Shown here: piece after piece, positions 46,353-58,000 of the stretch
Position numbering within the stretch: the stretch's first letter is position 1
Layout of the letters: each line of letters starts with the position of its first letter
From: Distichodus sexfasciatus
Taxonomy: Eukaryota > Chordata > Actinopteri > Characiformes > Distichodontidae
Direction: 5' to 3'
Assembly (NCBI GenBank): GCA_032718565.1
Contig: JAVGVS010000307.1
Span: forward strand, 304,001-368,000
Length of the DNA: 64,000 bases
The notes under the pieces: generated by a model
What the model was told of the DNA's origin: nothing
Seen by the model: the letters and a program-made list of their open reading frames with translations, nothing else
Database searches by the model: none
Program-made: the position numbers and the translations under genes

Positions 46353-49200
46353 ACACCAGACAACCCGTAAATGTATTTTCACACTGACTAACCTGGGCAC
46401 TTGCATAGCTGTACAGTGATTTACATTAATACTGACCAAAATAAACTCAACAGTGTAACAGTTCCCGTGTGTTATATACTTTCTGTCTATGCATATGTCC
46501 TTTAGAAAATATCCCTTACGTTTTCTAACTGTTAATCGGTACTTAAGTCGTGGAACACACAGCGTGTTTTCACTCGTCGTTACGCGGGAACCACGTCGTA
46601 CCGCTGGCGCTAGCTAAATGCTACGTCTTTCAGTGCGTCAACCTTTAACCATGTTATTTATAGCTTTAATGTCAATTAATGTCTAAATTCCATCTACCAC
46701 ATCATCGTAAAAGCCTGCCAGATTTATTATTGTAAAAATTAAGCAGCTACTTTCGTTGTGTTGGGATTAAATTTAATAGCCATTTTTATTGTGTTAACAT
46801 TAATTAGTTACTTTTATTATATTAGCTCATAATAACGATTGCCATTTTATGCCCTCTTTTATTAGACACAAGTAATAAAAATGGCGTTTTAATATATTGT
46901 TATGATAACTACAGCAAAGTGTAAACTTGTAGTTATTTTTGTCATCGTAAGAGGCGTTAGTCTTAGTTTTACAGTAGTTTTGTAGTGCTTTCAGAAAGTC
47001 ACACCCAGGGATCACTGTCCTGTGTTTTGGTGCCAGGTCAGTTTGCTATAAGCAGTGTAATTTGGGGAATGAATGAACACTTGATCAGCATCAACTCGGT
47101 AAAAACACGCCTTGTTCAGCATGAAGGTTAAACTCGGTTTAAAATCTAAGCCATTCATTGTTGGCTTTTTAGCAGGACGATGACACAATACCAAAAATGT
47201 TTGCAGTATCCACAATCCTTGTGTGCATTCCTCTTATCTCCCGGTAACCACAGCTGGAATTTTTGAAGTGTTTCTTGGTTAAGCAAGATATGTTTTTTCA
47301 GGACAGCAGTACTACTTGTCGAGAAGAAACTGTACATTTGAGGCCAGATTCCCAGACTACGATTAAGCCTAAGTCTACACTAGCTGTGTGTTCCAGTGGT
47401 GAATCTCCACTTTAATCCAAGTCTAGGCTTAATCCATGTTGAAGAAACCTTGGTGTTTTGTTACACACTTGAAAAAGGTGGTGTTGTGCGCGTCATTGTA
47501 AAAACTGATTTTATAGGTTATAGTCAAGCTCAGGTACAAGATGCTACTATTTATGGCGCGGCCACGTCCAGACGCCTTCCCAACCGCTCCGTACAAACTG
47601 TGCCTCGTTTTATGTTATTTATTTGTTTTTTCTCCCTGACCTCCTTATTTAAGTTTGTATTTGTATCTCTATTTTGTTATTTGTTATTTTTCTAATTTGC
47701 GTAATTGCACAGTTAAAAGAGCGGACCAGGATACATTTCACTGCATGTTGTACCTGTATAATTTGCACGTGACAAATAAAGAATCTTGAATCTATTTAAG
47801 TATATTATAAAATATAAAGATCTTAAATTAAAGGAGAACAAGTTAGTTACCAGAAGGTTGATGTATACACTAGCAGTAGGTTTTATGGATATATCAGGTA
47901 TATATGCATAAATAAAATAACTTTATAAAAAATGTTAAGTATGGGAAAGCATCCCACTAAGTAATACATAAATAAAACATGGTGACTTTTTTAGATATCC
48001 AGATTAGTTTTAAGGGACAGCTGTAGGGTCAGGAGTCAAATGTGTTGTCCGTTGGGACTCTAGTAGCCGGAAAAATGGTAAATAAAATAAGTATTTTAGG
48101 TTTGACTATAGATACTAATTCTACATTATCTGTTTGTGTCAAAATATCATACTTTTATGTATAACCTGTGCTAATATATGAGCGGTTTTCATAATGAATT
48201 TACCTAATTCTTTAGATGGTGAGAATCAGAATCTATACAAGAAGTAGAACACTCAAAAATAATGATTAATAAATTAATGAAAGATTAAAAATTGTTATGT
48301 ACTGTATATGTGTGCCATTTATAATATTTATTTTTTTGGCTATGCTGAGGCCTGATAATGTTTCCTGATTTATTTTTTCTAGTCTAAAAGACTTGAACAC
48401 TGATGTGATGTGGTCAGGGGCTTGGAGGATGCAGAAGATGGAAGTGTGACCTGTCCTGCTGTCATTCCCACAGACCGAGCTCTTTGGGTCAGTGTGAAAA
48501 ATTTAGCACTGGAACATGTTCAGACCTAAATGCAGTTTGACTAGAAACAAAAAATGTATCAAACATTGCTTTGGCAAAAATAGAAATAATGCATATAGCA
48601 AATAAGCAGAGTTTAGACTAATGATTAAGATCAGCTTGCTAACTGTTGGAAAAATGTGTAAAACTTAAAGGTTTGGGGTTCCTAATAAAGTGGCCAGGTA
48701 GAATGAGGGACTTGAAATCTAGATTTGATTCTAGAATAATTTGCAATTAACCTTTAAAGATGTTGCCAAGACTAAAAGTGTTGAAAACTGTGTGGTACAA
48801 TTGTACGACCTACTATTTTGCAAAATTACGTTCTTGTAGAATTGGGGAAAACAATGATTTATGACTTGCCCAAGCAGGCGCAGCTTCAGTGCTGGGAATT
48901 TCTACCAAATGGAATTTCAAGTTGTTTTTTAGTCACAAATGCTGTTTACAGTATAAATCTTTACTAGCTGATGCTGGTCAAGGCTTCAAACCCCAAATTA
49001 AGATGATTTAGCACCAAAGCAACTTGAACAGTCTCAAAACAGTGGGTCAGTAACATCTCAAACTAGTTTGCTAAGTTACATTGGTACCAAAATCAAAGGC
49101 CTTGTGTACTATATTAAGTTGGTACTACACTATTGCCTATAAAACACATTAAAGGGTTAATGTTGAGACTAGTTGTAGCCTGGTTTGGACAACGTCTTTG
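46353..49200. other. Intergenic, mixed repeats, no gene seen
   Basis: The segment 47340-47450 has paired words 'attaagcctaagtctac' and 'aagtctaggcttaatcc', an inverted pair typical of a short fish repeat. At 47560-47800, 'cattgtaaaa', 'ggcgcggccacgtccagacg' and the terminal 'gtgacaaataaagaatcttg' mark the 3' end of a retroposon. The rest is A/T-rich without exon signals. Confidence 0.5.
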
Positions 49201-49402
49201 GGGTGGTGGTGGACTAGTTGTTAGGACACTCACCTCTTGACCAAGAAGTTGTGGGGTCAAATCCTACGGCAACATTACCATCATTCGGTCCGTGAGCAAG
49301 ACCCTTAGCCCCAAGTTGCTCCAGGGAGACCGTGCCTGTAATTTGGAAAAGGGAAGTCTCTGTGGATAAGAGCGTCTGCTAAATGTAGGAAATGTAAATG
49401 TT
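49201..49402 (+). repeat. tRNA-derived SINE, family B (good copy)
   Basis: A tRNA-like head ('ggtggactagttgttaggac', 'gtggggtcaaatcc' as B box) is followed by 'gtgagcaagacccttagcc', 'ccaagttgctccagggagac', 'tctgtggataagagcgtctg' and an AAATGTA tail. This is a common fish SINE. Confidence 0.75.
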
Positions 49403-50450
49403 AAGGTGGACACAAGTAAAACAAGGCTTTGAAAGTCATATGTCAATAAGCAACACTGCTTGGCTAATATGCTTTCTAACCAAGTTAAAGTTAATTAGTT
49501 TGGCTAGCTGTGTCCAAAAACAGCATAACCAAGCTCAAGGACATGTGATTGGCGAATTTTAGGCAAAAATATGGGTTGTTCAACACCAATCTGAAGTAAA
49601 CGTATTTTGATAACTTGGCACAATGATCAGAGTTAAGTTGTTCAAAACTGGGCTAAACAACACTAACTATGTACAAAAACTAGCCTAGAGTTGTTCAAAA
49701 TCAAGCTTACATTAGTTTGGCTAATTATGTACAAAACCAAACTTGCAATAATTTCCCATTTTGGTTGTTATGTGAATTTAGGGAAAATGGCAGTTAAGAC
49801 CAAGTTTACGCTAGACACAAGCCGAATCATTTCAACAGCTAATCATTTCTGTGTCTTCTTTTGGCATTATCAAATCCATCATGGCAGAACTGTCTGAAAC
49901 AGTTTCAGGTTGAAATATAAACGAGTGTCTTTTAGAGAGTAACCTTGCCACTGATGTGCATGTCGACTACAAAAACCTGTCGAACCAGATTTCCCGAAAT
50001 GGAGCAGGAGGCGGAGGTTTTGGAAGTTGCCCCAACACGATCTGAGAAGGTGACAGGAGTCGGGGGAGAAGTTGTTCAAAACTAGGAAACAACTACTTTG
50101 CTTGGTTAACTGGGTACTAGCATAAAGTTGTTCAAATGCAAGTTGAAGCTAATCTGTGTTGTAAATTATGTACAAAAACAGCGCAGAGTTATTTAGAACC
50201 AAGCATGTGGTCCAACAGCCAACTGTTCAGTCAGATGGGCATAAAAAGTGGCATAATGTACAAAAACAAGCTTCAGGTAGTTTGTTTGGTTATTGTGCCA
50301 AAAAAACTGCATGGAGTTGTACAACATCTTAAGAGAGATTGTTATGTTAATTTGGTGCGATGACCAGTGTGAAACAGTTCAATACCAGGCTACAACTAGT
50401 TGTCCTGGTTAACTGGGTACAAAACCAAGCATCAAGTCGTTCACAACTAA
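49403..50450 (+). repeat. Degenerate 'gttgttcaaaaccaagct' array
   Basis: The words 'gagttgttcaaaa', 'aaccaagctt', 'agtttggctaa' and 'tatgtacaaaaac' recur in the same order at roughly 55-70 bp steps, with unrelated insertions near 49780-50080. It is an old tandem repeat upstream of trpv4. Earlier units extend back to about 48990. Confidence 0.5.
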
Positions 50451-50454
50451 GTTT

Positions 50455-50715
50455 AAGTGATTCCTGGACGAAGCTTTCATCACTATTAAAACACACTGAA
50501 AAAACGAGAGATTAATGGTGATGAAGCACGTTTGACGAGGCAGAAATGTTCTGTTATCACTGGAGTTTCGGGAACGGCTGGAATTCCGTCCTTGTGGAAG
50601 GAACTGGGAAGACAATGGAGTTGTGAAACATTTTCTGGGCCGGCTGAGAAAACAGAGAGGATTAAGAGATTATTACCTGTTTTTTTAAGATGTGTAGGTG
50701 GCATAAACGTAAAGA
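50455..50715. other. Candidate regulatory island upstream of trpv4
   Basis: The stretch is repeat-free and G/C-balanced between A/T-rich flanks, with 'cgagagattaatggtgatga', 'tttgacgaggcagaaatg' and 'ggaactgggaagacaatgg'. It has ORFs on both strands without homology. It could equally be an unrecognised 5' non-coding exon or enhancer of trpv4. Confidence 0.3.
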
Positions 50716-50900
50716 AATTCTTTAACTAGAAAAAGGTTTTTTTGTAATGCCTTTCTTAGTCATGATATAACTACATAACGCCACCATTTGTAAGTTTTAA
50801 AATAATAAAGAATTTTTTGTTCTTTCTGAATCAAGAATGATTAAATGATTAAATTGCACCCCCAGACTGTTAAAATTCTTGGTTGCTGTTTTTATTCCAG

Positions 50901-50950
50901 CTTGCCCTGCACCCTTCCCTCACCGGAAAGAAAAACGAGGGATGAATGAG
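50901..50950 (+). CDS. trpv4: Candidate first coding exon of trpv4
   Basis: A strong acceptor (gctgtttttattccag) is followed by 50 nt ending in ATG AAT GAG and a good donor (GAG|GTAAAG). The ATG is at 50942 with G at -3, no other ATG occurs in the exon, and the phase is 0. Joined to 52016 it gives MNE-VSTTLL with no stop. This would solve the absence of an in-frame ATG at the start of the exon at 52016. It rests on splice logic alone. Confidence 0.4.
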
Positions 50951-52015
50951 GTAAAGAAGTGTGTGTGTGTTTGTGTATGTTCTATATGAAAAGAAACAGG
51001 GAGTTCCTTTTTAAAAAGCGTGCTCCACCTAGGACTGAAACATTTCCTGTTTCCACAAGCGTCGTTACCTGTGAATGAGGAATTGAGTCTTAGCCTCGCT
51101 TGAATCTTCATTTTCATTCAATTTTCAGCCACACTGAAAAAATTTACAGAACTTCTTAACAAAATAATCAGGTTTTGATTTTTTTTTTTTGCATCATTTC
51201 AAATTACACAGTTGCGCTGACTCTTTAAATAACTTTAGGGAAATATACACTGTGTATATGAGTGCAAAATACTTGATTTTACATGACTAACTTCTTCAAT
51301 TTACAGTGTAGCACGAGGGTACTGAAAATGAACCTTAAGCTAGACGCTAGAAACGCTTAAATCTTTCATGTAAATAAAGGTCCCTGTCTCTAATGGTTTG
51401 TAAGAGTGTTGACAAGACACTCATGGTTACCTCAGACCTGTCAGTTTGCAAAGTTGAGGGTAAAGCTGAGTAAATATATACTTTCAATTCACATCTACAC
51501 TTCAAAATCTGTTCTTTGAAAAAGTTAGGGAACTGTGAACTGGTCTTGGGTCAAAGTTGTACGGAGAAAATTCCATTTTCTCTAGAGCCAGACTCTTAAA
51601 GAAACCCTTAAAAACAATGGTGGAATTCTTACTGAAGAACTCGATCTTGAAAGAGTCCTCCGGATATTTAGTCCTTCAGCAATGAGGTATTTTCTGTGAT
51701 ATATTTATTTTTGGAATACAGTTTTCCAACACAACTAGGAACTAGCAACTGACTTCACTCTGGAAATCCTACATAATGACGATTCAGAGGATTCGGCAAG
51801 GACATCCTGGGGACATTTTTGTATTTGCTGGGACACCACTCTAAGCAATGTTCATGACGTCCAAAGGAACCACTACTTATGACGCAGTCTTGAGATGAGG
51901 TGTGAAAACTGGGGGTGTAAGACATCTCTCAGCAATGATAGCTGCTGTCAAAAGATGTCAGTTTGTTCTCTGATAACTGGTTTTCAGTCTCATCTTACAT
52001 TTTACCCATTTACAG

Positions 52016-55000
52016 GTTTCCACCACCTTACTGCGGCGCTACCGCCTGGCCAGGACCGAGACGGACACCTCCCCCATCTCCCAGGGTCCCTCCAACCAGG
52101 AAGCGACGGAGGGTAAAGATGGTTCTGGAGATGGAGAGTCCACTTTCCCCCTTTCTTCCCTGGCTGAACTTTTGGAGGGAGAGGACGTCTCTCCCCCGCC
52201 CCAAGACTCTGCACGGGAAGTGTCGCGGGAACCCGGTCGTGGCACCCCAGGGCAGGGTGACAACAAGCCAAACCTGCGCAACAAGTTTCAGGGAGCCTTC
52301 AAAAAGGGCATCTCCAACCCCATGGAGTTACTGGACTCCACCATTTACGAGTCCCCGGTGGCTCGGGCTTCGAAGGCCCCCATGGACTCGCTCTTCGACT
52401 ACGGCACGCAGCGGGCGGTCAACAATCAGAAGTGGCGCAGGAAAAAGCTTCCGCGGGGGTGAGGAAGAAAAAAAGAGAGTAGAGGCAAAGTGACACGTAT
52501 GCACAAACACACATAGATCAAGTGTGCGAGTGTGTTGTTAATACTGCAGGGTGCTGCGTTTCATCAGGTCGGGACGTTCAGTTTAGGAAAGATGCCAAGC
52601 CGTGTTTGGTAACGGAGGGGAGAGAAGTGGACTTTTATGGTGCCATACGCTGCTTAAACGTATAGAACTGATATTTGAGAACAACAGAGGGGTCTGACAA
52701 GAGCTCCCTGATTTGCTATGCAAACGACCGATTCGCAGATAGAGTGGCAGTAATAGGAACGCCGTGTGCATCACAAACAGGGGACTGATCTAAACTATGT
52801 AAACTTATTTAACCCTTTTATGCCTGGTGTCCATTATACTCGGCTTGGGTATGACTTTACATTTACCTTCAGGGCATTTAGCAGAAGCTTTTATCCAGAA
52901 CGACTTCCATTTCCCAATTTCAATGACAGTTTCCCTGCAGAAACATGGGGTTAAGGGTCTTGCTCAGGGACCCTATGATGGTAGTGCTGGAAGTAGGATT
53001 CAAACCCATGACCTCTTGGTCCAAAGGCGAGTGTCCTAACCACTAGCTAACCACTATGTTTGGCACTAAAAGATTCAGCATTTATCATCGTGAACACACA
53101 ACAACACACAGTGCACCACAACTAAAAGCATCCTCCGCAACTGACCCAACAATGTAGGAACAGGGGGCAGATTATTTGGGGTCACTACTTGGTTACAGTA
53201 CCTAGAGTTAGGGTACTTACACTGGTACTAACTCTAGGGTACTAACTAGGGTTACTGGTAGAAACCCTACAATTCTTTTCTCTGATGGGTACTTTCACTG
53301 GTACCTTTACAAGTGTGAGATTTGAACCAGCAGCTCTCCAATCACAGTGGTGACTGCTTAATCATTATAAACTGAGCTGTTTTGGACTGGCTAGCTCATC
53401 ATTTCCACAAGGTTACAGATGTGCAGTAGCACGGTTTACATTTACATCGGCAGGTCTACTGATCTTCTGTAGGTTTGGCACTAAACTCTACAGGGCCGCA
53501 GTGGTACCCTGAAGGCTGGGCACTCAGTATTGGTACCTGGACGAGAGTCAAAATGCTGAACACAGAAGAGTGTTTCAGGCAGCTTACCAAAAGCACACCA
53601 ACCGCCTTGTTCATCAGATGTGTGCCATGTTTTTATTTCCCTACCAGTCACTGAGGTAATGTTTGTGGCGGGGTCTCTGCTCAACCACGTTTAGCAATTA
53701 GTACACAGAGGCTTATTGACCATGTGACACCAGTCGTGACTGCTATGAAGGGAGTTTTATTTATTTACTCTTTCTCCTGGCTGACCATTACCTTTTTTAG
53801 GACAGTGACCAGAACTTGCTAATCACTCAGCAAAACGGATTTAACGGACACTGTCACATAAGCAGTAACAGATTGCTGAGATTTCAGATTGGTGGGGTGA
53901 AGGGTAAAGATTAGATGGGTCACTAGTGTAAAGAATGGGTGGGTTACTGGTTCAAATCCTAAACTGGTAAAGGTACCGTCCCCTGCATGGGTTAAATGCA
54001 GAGGATGCAATTCATTGTGGTACAATTTTCTACTGTGCTGTGATGACAAATGTCTTGAGGACTTGAATCGAGGGTACCTGTACTTGGTCCGAAAGGCCAG
54101 TTGACTTCTATTCAACACTCAGGACTACCTGGATGACTGAAAACCTGCAGACACACGACGACAACAGTCACTCATTTACAAATGACATTGTCCCTTATCC
54201 TTTTTTTCAATCACATCCTGAATTAGTTCTACCTTCCTTCCACAGGAAGACGGAAAACGACATGTCTTGCGACGAGAGCTCATCTGTGCCCGCCAAGGTC
54301 CTGAATGTCTTCAACCGCTCCACCCTTTTCGACGCCGTCTCCCGGGCCGACGCCGGCGCTCTTGACGGACTCCTGGAGTACCTGGAGGCTCAAGATAAGA
54401 GGCTGACAGACGAGGAGTTCCGAGGTGAAAATTCTGGAGAAACTGGGGGTCCGCCACTTCCGGGGGATGGAATCCGCACTCTAAAAAAAATTCACAGTAC
54501 AATTACAGTTTAATAGTTGCCAGCCATTTTCTATATTTTTACAGCATGCTATTGGATTCCAGTCTCTATTTGGCATTTACAGTATAAGAATGTAATTACA
54601 AAATATGTCACCGAACAAGAATGCTTTGGGCGTATAGTATGCTACTGTGCTTGCAAAGATACTACTAGAAAGCCTGCTGTAGATTTACAGATGTTCTGAA
54701 GAAAAAAAAACAATGTTTTGCTGTATTAAGAAAATACAGTAAAATAGGGAAATAACTGTATACAGCATGAGATTCCAAGTGCAACATGACAGTGACAAAA
54801 ATGATCCACAGAGGGGAAGCACCACCAGAGGGGAAAAGAAGCACTAGCAGATATCATAAGTCTTACTTTATCACAGGCCTTTTTCTTGAGATAATGTTGC
54901 TTTGACTTCATTGTCTGAGCGAGGAAGAGGAAGCCGGTCTGATTTTGGCAGCTCGGTCCGATTAGCCAAACTTCCTGCCTCAAAGGCTCCTGGGAAAACG

Positions 55001-58000
55001 TAGCGGGCGGGGGTTACAAATCACAGAGATCTGTCACAGAGCTGGAGGACACACAGACACACACACACACACACTATGACACTCACTTGCCAATAGTAAA
55101 CACTGGAGGAAGCAGCTTGACCTCTGGCCTTTGAAGAGAGAGTGGAAGGAGTTCTTCTTAGAGCTACTGAAGAGATCCAGCTGGAGGTTTCTCAGTTATT
55201 TTTTTTTAATAGAAAAATAAAAAACATTAGTTTTTGGAAAATACACAGCATTTTCAGAAATCTAAGAGGGAACTTTAACAGACTTTACACGGTTTGAGAA
55301 AAACAAATCGCTTTAAAGGCTTCCAAAGGATTTGTGTTTTCTCAAAGTCTTCTAAGTTCCCTACAAATGGCTTAAAGGATTGAGATACACAAATAACCAG
55401 CCATAAAACTGACAATTATAAAAAATTACAATATATTCCCAGTGCCTCTATGTGCTAATTTTTCCTTCCGTGTCACGGCTCGCTGCTAATTTTAAGCCGG
55501 AAACAGGATCCAATTAAGCGTTTTCATGCTCCTTAATCGTCATTGGACCGAACCCCAGTTCCAGTCCAAATTAGTATCAGCGGAATGGCTAATAGCTTTG
55601 AAATAAACCACAGAAGCACTAATTAAAATCCAGCTGCGGGTTGCGAATGTGTTTTATATTTTATATAAAAAGACATTTCCCTTTGCCAAGTTTTTTTTGG
55701 GAATATTCTAGACCAGGCGTCTTGAAACAAATCATGTGAAATCCTTTGTTTTAAAAGAGGTTTCCATTAAAGCAGACATTTACATTCCTCCATATCTGCA
55801 CTTTTGTGGCTGGCAAAGTTTATTTCTCTTTTTTCACGTCCTCCAGAGCCGTCCACTGGAAAGACGTGCCTGCCCAAAGCACTACTGAACCTCTACGGCG
55901 GTCGAAACGACACCATCCCCCTGCTGGTGGACATCGCCGAGCATCGTGGCAACCTCCGCGAGTTCATCAACACGCCCTTCCGTGACGTCTACTACCGAGG
56001 TAACCGGCTTGGCCCTGCCCGCCCCGACGCAGGACGGGAGTGAAATTTTGAAAGTTAAGGTCGCTTGAGGCCCAGACGATTTGGCACAATTTGCAAAATA
56101 AGGAACTATGGAACTAGTTAAGGAACTACATAACAATACTAATAGGAACTAACTGTAGCTATAGGCTTATAAATATGAATAACCAACAAAAAACAACAAC
56201 CAAGGACTATTAAAGATATTATGGCTGGTTTTCAATTAAATTTTGATTGATTTTAATCAGCTTCTTGAAAATGAATTACATCATAAGGTGGATCCAGGCT
56301 GCGGTGTGGAATTTAAGGAGCTCTGCACGTCTATAAATACATCTTCGGGTACTGTAAACCGGCCATGGGTGTGTTACCGCGAGAGTGTGTGTGTGTGTGT
56401 GAGACGACGTGCCAGGTTGGGAAAGAAAGGGGCTGTGTTGCTAAAAATCCTCCCCACCCAAACTCCTCACACTCCTCCGTGGCTCTGTTTCTTATTTATT
56501 CCATTGCCCCTTCCAGAACCTTCTGTGAAAAACGTTTAGAATCTCCGGCTCAGACACACCCAAAAGTGACATAATCTCGCCTTCTTTTTCCAGTTTAACA
56601 AAAAAATTCTGGCAATGACATTAAAGTTAGCGTTCAGTCCGAGTAGATTTTGAGCTTCACTGGGGAGTTACTGAGGAAATGTTGCTAAGAAGTTATTTCC
56701 CCTCAAGAATTTAACATTAATTTCGTGAAGGGAAAAAACAAAGTTGTTCAGCTTTGTTTCCCTCTAACTGCTCAGTGAGAGGGAAAAAAAATGGGGAAAA
56801 TGTGGCAAAGTTTCTCAAAAAGCTGCCTTCACCAATTAACTTTGCAACAATTTCCCCCCAAAGTTAAGATTTGTGAGGGGAAAGTTTGTAAAAATGCTGC
56901 TTATGTTGCTTTGGCCAACAAGCTTTGCAACACAAGTCACAAGGTGAATTCATGTGGGAAAAAACCAAGCCCCTGGACTTGTACAGGACTTGTGCTGTAG
57001 AGGTGGAAGGTTGGAGGTGGAACCTCAAATAATACAGGCATATGATCATAAAACACTGCATCACAAATCTCTACATTAAGAACAGGTAAAGCCTGTGATA
57101 AAACAAGATGACGTCCTCTTGTGCGTCCTCGCTCTCGTATGGAGCCAGTCACAGACTGCACAAAAATAAAAGTCAGTGAGATTTAAAAAGTTCTTATCAG
57201 GGCAACACACATGAACAACAATACAGACATGATTACATTTAGCAGTAATTACTGACAGGAAATCAGGTAAGTCATTTACAAAGTCCTTACTTGGGAGATC
57301 AGTGCACACAACACCAGCTTTCCGCCACACAGAGAAAGTCCAAACATCTGGACGTGAAGAAATCCTTTAAAATAGAACTTTTGTTGGCTGGCGATCTGGC
57401 GTTTACTGGGTCAGTCCCGGCAGGAAGCATGGGATCCACGTCGTTAGCCGTCCTGACAGCCTGACACAGAGACCGCAGGTTGTGCAGATTCACAAGGCGA
57501 GCAGGGGTCGGGTGCTGTAACATCTCATCCGGGATGACGACACTTTACCAACCAGGGCTCGACAGGGTCTGCTGTTTGACATTTTGACAGGAATCTGCTT
57601 TGGTGACATTGTTTGGGACATTAAGACATTAACAGCAAAAAGATTTAACAAATGTGGTACTAGTGTAAACAGAAACAGAAAAAATGTGGATTTTGCTGTA
57701 CAAATGGAAAAGAAAAACTGGATTTTTTAAAGAGGATATGCAGTAGTTATTTACAGAGTTTGGCTGTACACAACACAGAGTGAGGAAAGAGATGACATGA
57801 ATGAACGAGGAGTGAGAGGAAAAACAAAGCTGTTCAGCATCGTTTCTTCTCTAACTCCTCAGTTGAACTTCACATCTCCTCTGACTAAAGAGAGGGGAAA
57901 AATGTGGCAAAGTTTTTAAAAACCATGCTCACGTTGCTTTGGCCAACAAACTTTGCCACATTTTTCCTCCCTCGAGTTTCGAGTTTCATTTGTGAAAGGA

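Noticed and set aside
52322..52324. ATG 52322 as the trpv4 start
   Set aside because: It would remove the conserved FPLSSLA and LRNKFQGAFKKG segments, which are clearly in frame upstream.
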